From Kitasatospora papulosa (GTDB lineage: Bacteria; Actinomycetota; Actinomycetes; Streptomycetales; Streptomycetaceae), in contig NZ_JNYQ01000001.1 in NCBI RefSeq assembly GCF_000717245.1, positions 992,001 to 1,056,000 on the forward strand: a stretch of DNA of 64,000 nt, written 5' to 3'. Positions 54,005 to 62,700 of the stretch are shown here, piece by piece. Under the pieces are notes generated by a model. It was not told where the DNA came from, ran no database searches, and saw only the letters and a list, made by a program, of their open reading frames with translations. Position numbers and translations under genes: made by a program. How positions within the stretch are numbered: the stretch's first letter is position 1; every line of letters begins with the position of its first letter.

Positions 54005-55128
54005 CGAACAGCACCACCCCCCCGAACGCGTGGGACGCGCTCCCGATCCGCGACGAACTGCGCGGGCAGTCCCCGTACGGCGCGCCCCAGCTCGACGTAC
54101 CGGTCCGGCTGAACACCAACGAGAACCCGTACCCGCTGCCCGACGCGCTCGTCGACCGCATCGCCGAGCGGGTCCGCGAGGCCGCCCGCGACCTCAACCG
54201 CTACCCCGACCGCGACGCCGTGGAGCTCCGCACGGAGCTCGCCCGCTACCTCACCCGCACCGCCGGGCACGAGGTCACCGCCGCCCACGTGTGGGCGGCC
54301 AACGGCTCCAACGAGGTCCTCCAGCAGCTGCTGCAGACCTTCGGCGGTCCCGGGCGCACCGCGATCGGCTTCGAGCCCTCGTACTCGATGCACGCCCTCA
54401 TCGCCCGCGGCACCGGCACCGGCTGGATCTCCGGACCGCGCAACGAGGACTTCACCATCGACGTGGAGGCCGCGCGGAAGGCCATCGCCGAGCACCGGCC
54501 CGAGGTCGTCTTCATCACCTCGCCCAACAACCCCACCGGCACCGCCGTGGACGCCGGGACCGTCCTCGCGCTGTACGACGCCGCCCAGGCGGCCCGGCCC
54601 TCGATGGTCGTCGTCGACGAGGCGTACGGCGAGTTCAGCCACCACCCCTCGCTGCTCCCGCTGATCGAGGGCCGCCCCCACCTGGTGCTCTCCCGCACCA
54701 TGTCGAAGGCGTTCGGCGCCGCCGGCCTGCGCCTCGGCTACCTCGCGGCGGCTCCGGCCGTCGTCGACGCGGTCCAGCTGGTGCGCCTGCCCTACCACCT
54801 GTCCTCCGTCACCCAGGCCACCGCGCTCGCCGCCCTGGAGCACACGGATACGCTGCTCGGGTACGTCGCGCAGCTCAAGAGCGAGCGCGACCGGCTGGTC
54901 GACGGACTGCGGGAGCTCGGCTTCGCCGTCACCGACTCGGACGCCAACTTCGTCCAGTTCGGCCGCTTCGCCGACAGCCGCACGGCCTGGCAGCAGATCC
55001 TCGACCGGGGCGTCCTGGTCCGGGACAACGGCGTACCGGGGTGGCTGCGGGTCTCCGCGGGAACCCCGGCCGAGAACGACGCGTTCCTCGATGCGGTGCG
55101 CGAACTGAAGAAGGAGCACGACGCATGA
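54001..55128 (+). CDS. hisC: Histidinol-phosphate aminotransferase HisC
   Basis: 375 residues from GTG at 54001, GTGA overlap with hisD. Class II aminotransferase fold: LNTNENPYPLPDALVDRIAE, WAANGSNEVLQQLL, TSPNNPTGTA, VVDEAYGEFS and the PLP lysine in SRTMSKAFGAAGLRLGYLA. It converts imidazole acetol phosphate to histidinol phosphate. Overlaps hisB (ATGA). Confidence 0.97.
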   Translation: MTNSTTPPNAWDALPIRDELRGQSPYGAPQLDVPVRLNTNENPYPLPDALVDRIAERVREAARDLNRYPDRDAVELRTELARYLTRTAGHEVTAAHVWAANGSNEVLQQLLQTFGGPGRTAIGFEPSYSMHALIARGTGTGWISGPRNEDFTIDVEAARKAIAEHRPEVVFITSPNNPTGTAVDAGTVLALYDAAQAARPSMVVVDEAYGEFSHHPSLLPLIEGRPHLVLSRTMSKAFGAAGLRLGYLAAAPAVVDAVQLVRLPYHLSSVTQATALAALEHTDTLLGYVAQLKSERDRLVDGLRELGFAVTDSDANFVQFGRFADSRTAWQQILDRGVLVRDNGVPGWLRVSAGTPAENDAFLDAVRELKKEHDA

Positions 55129-55727
55129 CTCGCGAGGCCCGCGTAGGAAGAGTGGAGCGGACCACCAAGGAGACCTCCGTGCTCGTCGAGATCAACCTCG
55201 ACGGCACCGGCACGGTCGACGTGGCGACCGGGGTCGGCTTCTACGACCACATGCTCGACCAGCTCGGCCGCCACGGCCTCTTCGACCTCACGGTCAAGAC
55301 CGAGGGCGACCTGCACATCGACTCGCACCACACCATCGAGGACACCGCCCTCGCGCTCGGCGCCGCCTTCAGGCAGGCGCTCGGCGACAAGGTCGGGATC
55401 TACCGCTTCGGCAACTGCACCGTCCCGCTGGACGAGTCGCTCGCCCAGGTCACCGTCGACCTCTCCGGCCGCCCCTACCTGGTGCACACCGAGCCGGAGA
55501 AGATGGCGCCGATGATCGGCGAGTACGACACGACGATGACCCGGCACATCCTGGAGTCCTTCGTCGCCCAGGCGCAGATCGCCCTGCACGTGCACGTCCC
55601 GTACGGGCGCAACGCCCACCACATCGTGGAGTGCCAGTTCAAGGCGCTGGCCCGCGCCCTGCGGTACGCCAGTGAGCACGACCCGCGCGCGGCCGGCATC
55701 CTTCCCTCCACGAAGGGCGCCCTGTGA
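55125..55727 (+). CDS. hisB: Imidazoleglycerol-phosphate dehydratase HisB
   Basis: 200 residues from ATG at 55125. Dehydratase motifs: GVGFYDHMLDQLGRHGLFDL, GDLHIDSHHTIEDTALALG, and NAHHIVECQFKALARALRYA, with the repeated His ligands for two Mn ions. Monofunctional, lacking the phosphatase half found in enterics. Its stop overlaps the next small gene by 4 nt. Confidence 0.97.
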   Translation: MTREARVGRVERTTKETSVLVEINLDGTGTVDVATGVGFYDHMLDQLGRHGLFDLTVKTEGDLHIDSHHTIEDTALALGAAFRQALGDKVGIYRFGNCTVPLDESLAQVTVDLSGRPYLVHTEPEKMAPMIGEYDTTMTRHILESFVAQAQIALHVHVPYGRNAHHIVECQFKALARALRYASEHDPRAAGILPSTKGAL

Positions 55728-55891
55728 CCGGCCTCAACACCGTTCTGATCCTCGTCGGCCTCTTCCTGGCCGGCGGGGTCTACTCCTTCTGGAAGCAGGG
55801 CATGCCCAAGGGCGTCGTCGTGCTCCTCGGGATCGGCTCCGTGATGTGCCTGGTGGCGGGCGTCATGCGGATCCAGGGACTCTGGGACTGA
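55724..55891 (+). CDS. Small membrane protein in the his operon (55 aa)
   Basis: 55 residues from GTG at 55724, overlapping the hisB stop (GTGA) and ending 7 nt before hisH. Two hydrophobic segments: LNTVLILVGLFLAGGVYSFW and GVVVLLGIGSVMCLVAGVM, with a short KQGMPKG turn between. The coupling on both sides and codon use indicate a real gene. The function is unknown; it may associate with the operon's enzymes at the membrane or merely be co-expressed. Confidence 0.8.
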   Translation: MTGLNTVLILVGLFLAGGVYSFWKQGMPKGVVVLLGIGSVMCLVAGVMRIQGLWD

Positions 55892-55898
55892 GGAATCT

Positions 55899-56540
55899 GT
55901 GAGCGACAAGAAGAAGGTCGTCGTCTTCGACTACGGCTTCGGCAACGTCCGGTCCGCCGAGCGGGCCCTCGCCCATGTCGGCGCGGACGTGGAGATCACC
56001 CGCGACTTCGACACCGCGATGAACGCCGACGGGCTGCTCGTCCCCGGCGTCGGGGCCTTCTCGGCCTGCATGGCGGGTCTGAAGAAGGCGCGCGGCGAAT
56101 GGATCGTCGGCCGCCGGCTGTCCGGCGGCCGGCCCGTCATGGGCATCTGCGTCGGGATGCAGATCCTGTTCGAGCGCGGCATCGAGCACGGCGTCGAGAC
56201 GGAGGGCCTCGACGAGTGGCCCGGCACCGTCGGACCGCTGAAGGCCGACGTCGTGCCCCACATGGGCTGGAACACCGTCGACTCCCCCGAGGGGTCCCAG
56301 CTCTTCGCGGGCCTGGACCCCGAGGCCCGGTACTACTTCGTGCACTCCTACGCGGCGCACGACTGGTCCCTCGAAGTGACCAACGCCAAGATCCGCGCAC
56401 CCAAGGTCACCTGGGCCACGCACGGAGAACGGTTCGTGGCCGCCGTCGAGAACGGCGCGCTGTGGGCCACCCAGTTCCACCCCGAGAAGTCCGGCGATGC
56501 CGGCGCCCAGCTGCTGACCAACTGGATCGAGACGCTGTAA
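55899..56540 (+). CDS. hisH: Imidazole glycerol phosphate synthase glutaminase subunit HisH
   Basis: 213 residues from GTG at 55899 with AGGAA upstream. Glutamine amidotransferase triad: Cys84 (MGICVGMQILF), His194 and Glu196 (TQFHPEKSG). It releases ammonia that is channelled to HisF. TAATG joins its stop to hisA. Confidence 0.97.
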   Translation: MSDKKKVVVFDYGFGNVRSAERALAHVGADVEITRDFDTAMNADGLLVPGVGAFSACMAGLKKARGEWIVGRRLSGGRPVMGICVGMQILFERGIEHGVETEGLDEWPGTVGPLKADVVPHMGWNTVDSPEGSQLFAGLDPEARYYFVHSYAAHDWSLEVTNAKIRAPKVTWATHGERFVAAVENGALWATQFHPEKSGDAGAQLLTNWIETL

Positions 56541-57265
56541 TGCCGAAGCTTGAACTGCTCCCCGCCGTAGACGTACGCGACGGACAGGCCGTCCGCCTCG
56601 TGCACGGCGAATCCGGCTCCGAGACCTCCTACGGCTCCCCGCTCGAAGCGGCCCTCGCCTGGCAGCGCTCCGGCGCCGAGTGGCTGCACCTCGTCGACCT
56701 GGACGCCGCCTTCGGCACCGGCGACAACCGTGCGCTGATCGCCGAGGTGGCCGGCGCCATGGACATCAAGGTCGAGCTCTCCGGCGGCATCCGCGACGAC
56801 GCGTCGCTCGCCGCGGCCCTCGCCACCGGCTGCCGCCGCGTCAACCTCGGCACCGCCGCCCTGGAGACCCCCGAGTGGGTCGCCAAGGTCATCGCCGAGC
56901 ACGGCGACAAGATCGCCGTCGGCCTCGACGTCCGGGGCACCACCCTGCGGGGCCGCGGCTGGACCCGCGACGGCGGCGACCTCTACGAGACGCTGGCCCG
57001 CCTCGACTCCGAGGGCTGCGCCCGCTACGTCGTGACCGACATCGCCAAGGACGGCACGCTGCAGGGCCCCAACCTGGCCCTCCTGCGGGACGTCTGTGCC
57101 GCCACCGACAAGCCGGTCGTCGCCTCCGGCGGCGTCTCCTCGCTCGCGGACCTGCGCGCGATCTCCCTGCTCGTCCCGGAAGGCGTCGAGGGGGCCATCG
57201 TTGGCAAGGCGCTGTACGCCGAGGCGTTCACCCTCGAGGAGGCCCTCAAGGCGGTCGCCGCATGA
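56540..57265 (+). CDS. priA: Phosphoribosyl isomerase A (HisA/PriA)
   Basis: 241 residues from ATG at 56540, 1-nt overlap with hisH. TIM barrel with Asp11 (LLPAVDVRDGQAVRL) and the second Asp in VTDIAKDGTLQGPN; phosphate loops ELSGGIRDD and ASGGVSSLADL. In Streptomyces this enzyme is the dual-substrate PriA, which serves both histidine (HisA) and tryptophan (TrpF) synthesis (family knowledge). Overlaps the ridA gene (ATGA). Confidence 0.95.
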   Translation: MPKLELLPAVDVRDGQAVRLVHGESGSETSYGSPLEAALAWQRSGAEWLHLVDLDAAFGTGDNRALIAEVAGAMDIKVELSGGIRDDASLAAALATGCRRVNLGTAALETPEWVAKVIAEHGDKIAVGLDVRGTTLRGRGWTRDGGDLYETLARLDSEGCARYVVTDIAKDGTLQGPNLALLRDVCAATDKPVVASGGVSSLADLRAISLLVPEGVEGAIVGKALYAEAFTLEEALKAVAA

Positions 57266-57660
57266 CGGACTCCGTACGCCGCGTGTCCTCTGGCGCCCCC
57301 TGGGAGGAGAAGTTCGGCTACTCCCGCGCCGTCGAGCTCCCCACCGGCCTCGTCCTCGTCTCCGGCTGCACCTCCGTGGTCGACGGGCAGATCGTGGCGG
57401 GCAGCCCGTACGAGCAGGCCGTCGCCGCCTTCCAGGTCGCCTTCGACGCCCTCAAGCAGGTCGGGATCGGCCGCGAGGACGTCGTCCGCACCCGGATGTA
57501 CATCACGCACGCCCGGGACGTCGACGAGGTGGGCCGCGCCCACAAGGAGCTCTTCGACGACGTCCGCCCCGCCGCCTCCATGATCATCGTGTCCGGCTTC
57601 GTCGACCCCTCCCTGGTCGTCGAGGTCGAGGTCGAGGCCTACCGGGCAGGTGGGCGATGA
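57262..57660 (+). CDS. RidA family protein
   Basis: 132 residues from ATG at 57262. RidA/YjgF blocks: VLVSGCTSVVDGQIVAGSPY, DALKQVGIGREDVVRTRMYI, VDEVGRAHKELF and VEVEVEAYRAG. Canonical RidA deaminates reactive enamine/imine intermediates of PLP enzymes; the usual catalytic Arg appears to be the one in VRTRMYIT. Placement between hisA and hisF is unusual, and may help clear reactive intermediates made by the pathway. Confidence 0.9.
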   Translation: MTDSVRRVSSGAPWEEKFGYSRAVELPTGLVLVSGCTSVVDGQIVAGSPYEQAVAAFQVAFDALKQVGIGREDVVRTRMYITHARDVDEVGRAHKELFDDVRPAASMIIVSGFVDPSLVVEVEVEAYRAGGR

Positions 57661-58412
57661 CGCTCGCCGTACGGGTCATCCCGTGCCTGGACGTCGACAA
57701 GGGCCGCGTCGTCAAGGGCGTCAACTTCCAGAACCTGCGCGACGCGGGCGACCCCGTCGAGATGGCCAAGCTCTACGACGCCGAGGGCGCCGACGAGTTG
57801 ACGTTCCTCGACATCACCGCCTCCAGCGGTGACCGTGAGACGACGTACGACGTGGTGCGCCGCACCGCCGAGCAGGTCTTCATCCCGCTCACCGTCGGCG
57901 GCGGGGTCCGTACCCCCGACGACGTCGACAAGCTGCTGCGCGCCGGGGCCGACAAGGTCGGGGTCAACACCGCGGCCATCGCACGCCCCGAGCTCATCCG
58001 CGAGATCGCCGAACGCTTCGGGCGCCAGGTGCTCGTCCTGTCCGTCGACGCCCGGCGGACCCCCGAAGGGGCCTTCGAGGTGACGACCCACGGCGGGCGC
58101 AGGGGCACCGGCATCGACGCCGTGGAGTGGGCGCACCGCGCCGCCGAACTCGGCGCGGGTGAGATCCTGCTCAACTCGATGGACGCGGATGGCACGAAGG
58201 ACGGCTACGACACCGAGATGATCAAGGCGGTGCGGGCCCACGTCACCGTCCCCGTCATCGCCTCCGGTGGCGCCGGCCGGCTCGCGGACTTCCCGCCGGC
58301 CATCGACGCCGGCGCCGACGCCGTCCTCGCCGCGTCCGTCTTCCACTTCGGTGACCTGCGGATCTCCGAGGTCAAGGGCGCGCTGCGCGAGACCGGGCAC
58401 CCTGTTCGCTGA
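57657..58412 (+). CDS. hisF: Imidazole glycerol phosphate synthase cyclase subunit HisF
   Basis: 251 residues from ATG at 57657, overlapping ridA (ATGA). TIM barrel with catalytic Asp12 (PCLDVDKGRVVKGVNF) and the second Asp in SVDARRTPEG; ITASSGDRETTYDVV and LTVGGGVRTPDDVDKLL complete the signature. Uses HisH-derived ammonia to make IGP and AICAR. Last gene of the operon; the hairpin at 58485-58513 follows. Confidence 0.97.
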   Translation: MTLAVRVIPCLDVDKGRVVKGVNFQNLRDAGDPVEMAKLYDAEGADELTFLDITASSGDRETTYDVVRRTAEQVFIPLTVGGGVRTPDDVDKLLRAGADKVGVNTAAIARPELIREIAERFGRQVLVLSVDARRTPEGAFEVTTHGGRRGTGIDAVEWAHRAAELGAGEILLNSMDADGTKDGYDTEMIKAVRAHVTVPVIASGGAGRLADFPPAIDAGADAVLAASVFHFGDLRISEVKGALRETGHPVR

Positions 58413-58484
58413 CCCCGCCCGGGGACAGCCGTACGGGAAGACCGGCGATCTCGCCGATGCCCGTACGACGGACGTGGCGCAAGA

Positions 58485-58513
58485 GTGGCGCCGTCAGCAA
58501 CTGACGGCGCCAC
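58485..58513 (+). terminator. Terminator after his operon
   Basis: Perfect 13-bp stem (GTGGCGCCGTCAG at 58485-58497, complement at 58501-58513) with a 3-nt loop, 73 nt after hisF. There is no T tract, which is usual in high-GC actinomycetes. Confidence 0.75.
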
Positions 58514-58598
58514 CCGCGCGGTGCCCCCCGAAGGTCCCGGACGACGGGCCCCCGGCTGCCGCTGCGTGGTCGTGCCACGACCGAGAGGATCCCCCCTC

Positions 58599-59531
58599 GT
58601 GCAGCAGCACCTCCCCTCCGGCGACATCTCCCCGCGCCGCCACCGGATGTCGAAGAGCCGCTCCCGCACCGTGAAGCTGGGTGTCGCCGCCGCGGCCGCC
58701 ACCGCCGCGCTGGTCACCGCGCTGATGCCGGGCGCCCAGGCCGCCGACAACCCGTACGAGCGCGGGCCCGCGCCGAGCACGTCGAGCATCGAGGCGAGCC
58801 GCGGCCCGTACGCCACGTCCCAGACCTCCGTGTCCTCGCTGAGCGTCCGAGGCTTCGGCGGCGGGACGATCTACTACCCGACGTCCACCTCGGACGGGAC
58901 GTTCGGTGCGGTGGCCATCTCGCCCGGCTTCACCGCCTACCAGTCGAGCATCGCCTGGCTGGGCCCGCGCCTGGCCTCGCAGGGCTTCGTGGTCTTCACG
59001 ATCGACACCAACACGACCGCGGACCAGCCGGCCAGCCGTGGCGACCAGTTGCTCGCGGCGCTGGACTACCTCACGGGCAGCAGTTCGGTGCGGAGCAGGA
59101 TCGACTCCTCGCGCCTCGGTGTGATGGGCCACTCGATGGGCGGCGGCGGCACCCTGGAAGCGGCGAAGGACCGTCCGTCGCTGCAGGCGGCGATCCCGCT
59201 GACCGGCTGGAACACGGACAAGACCTGGCCCGAGGTGAAGACGCCGACGCTGGTCATCGGTGCGGACGGTGACACCGTCGCCCCGGTCGCGACGCATTCC
59301 GAGCCGTTCTACACCTCGCTGCCGAGCTCGCTGGACAAGGCGTACCTGGAGCTCCGGGGTGCCACCCACTTCACGCCGAACTCGTCGAACACGACGATCG
59401 CGAAGTACAGCATCTCGTGGCTGAAGCGGTTCATCGACAACGACACCCGCTACGAGCAGTTCCTCTGCCCGCTGCCGTCGGCCGGCCTCACGATCGCCGA
59501 GTACAGGGGCAACTGCCCGCACACCTCCTGA
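58599..59531 (+). CDS. Secreted lipase/cutinase-like hydrolase (PET-hydrolase family)
   Basis: 310 residues from GTG at 58599 with GAGAGGA upstream. A signal peptide (RTVKLGVAAAAATAALVTAL ending AQA) is followed by a mature alpha/beta hydrolase. Catalytic Ser179 (GHSMGGGG), Asp225 (GADGDTVAP) and His257 (GATHFTPN) have the spacing of Thermobifida cutinases. The oxyanion region is SPGFTAY (Phe instead of the Tyr common in TfCut2), and the Trp of PLTGWNTDKTW is conserved. The C-terminal Cys pair (FLCP and GNCP) matches the conserved disulfide. It resembles Streptomyces exfoliatus lipase. PET activity is possible but not shown. Confidence 0.92.
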   Translation: MQQHLPSGDISPRRHRMSKSRSRTVKLGVAAAAATAALVTALMPGAQAADNPYERGPAPSTSSIEASRGPYATSQTSVSSLSVRGFGGGTIYYPTSTSDGTFGAVAISPGFTAYQSSIAWLGPRLASQGFVVFTIDTNTTADQPASRGDQLLAALDYLTGSSSVRSRIDSSRLGVMGHSMGGGGTLEAAKDRPSLQAAIPLTGWNTDKTWPEVKTPTLVIGADGDTVAPVATHSEPFYTSLPSSLDKAYLELRGATHFTPNSSNTTIAKYSISWLKRFIDNDTRYEQFLCPLPSAGLTIAEYRGNCPHTS

Positions 59532-59744
59532 CCGCCTACGGCGGGGCGTGATCCCGACCCCGCCCGCCGCGGCCCTCACCGTGCCACCCGGACGTCCGCA
59601 CACACCTCTCGTGCGCGGGCGTCCTCCCCTGTGAGAAGCGGAGCCGGAGCCCCCGTCCCGCGGTACGTGTGCCGAGAGTGGCGCGAGACGGCCGTGAGCC
59701 ATCATCTGCGGCGCACACCACGTAGACAACGGGAGGCCGCACGT

Positions 59745-62700
59745 ATGAGAGCCAGGCCGAAGGCGGGCCGTCGGCACCGCGGGAGAGCCGTCCGCACCGC
59801 CGTCGTACTCAGCACCGCAGCAGCACTGATCGCCGCGCTCCCCGTGGGAGCGAACGCGGCACCGGAGCCGAAGGCGCCCTCGGGGGCCGCCCAGGGCTGG
59901 ACCGGCGGAAAGACCGGGTCCGGCGGATCCACGCGGCAGCCGGCCCTGCCGGAGGAACAACGCGCCGCCGTGCTCGGGAAGTCGTACACCACGTCCGACG
60001 ACCTCGCGTGGAGCACCTCCGGTGACGCCACCGGGTTCCACCTGCTGACCGCCGCACGCGCGGACGGCTACGCCTGGCGCACGGCGGCCACCCTGGCCGA
60101 GCCGGGCTTCGAGGCCGACAGCTGGATCGGCAACGTCTGCGTCACCGGCTCCGGCAAGCGTGCCGTGGTCGCGTACGCACCGCGCACGTTCACCAACGAC
60201 CAGCAGCTCATGTCGCGCGGCGCGTTCACCGCCGTCGTGGAGCTGGCCACGGGGAAGGTCACCAAGCTTCCCTTCCAGGCGTCCCTGGCCTACTTCTCGC
60301 CGGGGTGCGGCACGGACGAGACGGCGGTGTTCTCGCAGTTCGCCGACGACCGTTCCGCGCGCAACGAGACCCGGGTCGTCCGGGTGGACGCGGCGACCGG
60401 CAAGGCCGCCGAACCCCTGGCGCTGGCGGGCCAGGTGACCTCGGCCGTGCCGTACGGCGACGACGTCGTCGCGGCCGACGGGAACCGGCTCGTCCGGATC
60501 GACGGGAAGGGCGCGCGCAGCACCGTCGCCCTCACCCGGCGCATCCCCTTCCAGCTGAAGGCCGACCGTGACGGCGGCCTCGTCTACCTCGACCGGCCCG
60601 CGGTTTCGCCCTCGGCGAGGACCAAGGCGGCCGCAGCCGAGGACGGCGCCGTCATGCGGGTCGACGCGACCGCCGTGAAGAGCGGGAAGGGTGCCCCGAG
60701 CAAGCTCGCCACCGGCACCCTCGCGAAGATGGACCTCACGTCGAGCGCCGACGGCACCGTGATGGTGACCGGTGAGACCCGGCAGGCCGTCTCCGCCCTG
60801 CCCGCGGCCGTGCGCCGTCCGGCGGGCGCGCCCAAGGACGCGCACGCCTCCACCGACGGCAAGGTCCTGGTGACCGCGGCCGGCTGGAGCGGCGACGGCA
60901 AGAACCCGGCCCGCGCCGGGGACACCGGTGCCGAGCGCACCGCGATGATCGACCTCAAGGACCTGGGCACCGGGAGGACGGCCGCCCTGGAGACCCGGCC
61001 CGGCGGCGCGCCGCACCAGGACGCCGGTCAGAAGCTCTCCCCGTCCCTGGAAGGGGTCGGCAGCACGGCCGCCGGAAAGCGCTCCGCCTCGCTCGCGGCC
61101 GCGGGCGACCCGCACAACCCGGTCGAGGCGGAGCGCACCTGCGCCGTCGCCCGCGGCGACGTCCGCCAGCAGGCGTTCCAGCCGACCCCGCGTCAGGTGG
61201 AGTGGGCGGTCGACCAGGCGATCAGCAACAACCTGAACAAGCTGGTGAGCCGTCCGGCCAACTGGAAGGACACCGGCGTCGGTTCCTACGCGCCCCAGCA
61301 GCTGTTCCCGCTGAAGTCGCTCACCGGCGGCGGCCAGATCCCCGCGCAGGTCATGCTCGGGATCACCGCGCAGGAATCCAACATGTGGCAGGCCACCCGG
61401 TACGCCGTACCCGGGGTGACCGCCAACTCCCTGATCGGCAACTACTACGGCACGAAGTACAACTCCGACGGCCAGATCCCCGACCCGTGGGCCATCGACT
61501 GGTCCGAGTCGGACTGCGGCTACGGCATCACGCAGGTCACCGACAACATGCGCGCGAGCGACACCGGATGGTCCTCGCTCCAGCAGAAGGCCGTGGCCGT
61601 CGACTACACCGCGAACATCGCGGCCGGCGTCAACATCCTGATCGAGAAGTGGAACCAGACCAAGGCCGGCGGCATGACCATCGCCAACGGTGACCCGAAG
61701 TACCTGGAGAGCTGGTTCTTCGCGCTGTGGGCGTACAACTCGGGCTTCTACCCCGAGGCCGACGCGAGCAAGAACAAGGGCAAGTGGGGCCTCGGCTTCA
61801 CCAACAACCCGGCCAACCCGCTGTGGAAGGCCAACCGCACCCCGTTCCTGGAGAACGCGAGCGGCACCGACGACTACTCGCACGCCGCGCACCCGCAGGA
61901 CTGGCCCTACCAGGAGAAGGTCCTCGGCTGGGCCGCCCGCCCCATCTCGGCCCTCTTCAAGCCCGGTGACATGCAGGCCGGATACCGCCCCGCCTGGTGG
62001 ACGACCATCGGCGACCGTACGGCGCTGAAGCCGCCGGAGTCGCTGTTCTGCACCAGTGCCAACGAGTGCGACCCCAGCAAGATCGGCCCGAACGACTCCA
62101 ACGACCCCGGCATGGGCGCCTGCACCCGCAGCGACCTGTACTGCTGGTGGAACAAGTCGATCCCGGCGACCACCTGGAAGAACTGCGCCGCCGGGGTCTG
62201 CGGCAACGCGATCCACCGGTTCGACAGCACCTATCCCGAACAGCCGGACGAGAACTCCTACGCGCCACGCTGCTCGGGCGGGGTCCCGAGCGACGCCCTG
62301 GTCGTCGACGACGTACCGAGCGGCATCCGGCCGTCCGGGTCGGCCAACCGCTGCCCGTCGGCGGTGTCCTCCGCGGGCAGCTTCGAGTTCACCTTCGCCG
62401 ATTCGGGCGGCTTCTACCCGGGCAAGATCGACCTGCACCAGATCGGAGCCGGCTACAGCAACCACTTCTGGTTCACCCACAGCCGCAAGACCGGCACCAC
62501 CGACGCCAACCGCCTCAACACCACGGGCACCTGGAAGCTGGGCAAGGCGCTCAACGGCTGGTCCCGGGTGATGGTGCACATCCCCGACCACGGGGCGCAC
62601 ACCCAGCAGGCCAAGTACGAGATCGACACCGGCTCCGGCTCGTTCACCCGCACCCGGTACGTCAACCAGAAGATCAAGGCCAACACCTGGGTCTCGCTGG

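Noticed and set aside
58413..58598. Coding extension of the lipase from 58485
   Set aside because: It would run through the his terminator hairpin and add a sequence without signal-peptide character; GTG at 58599 fits.
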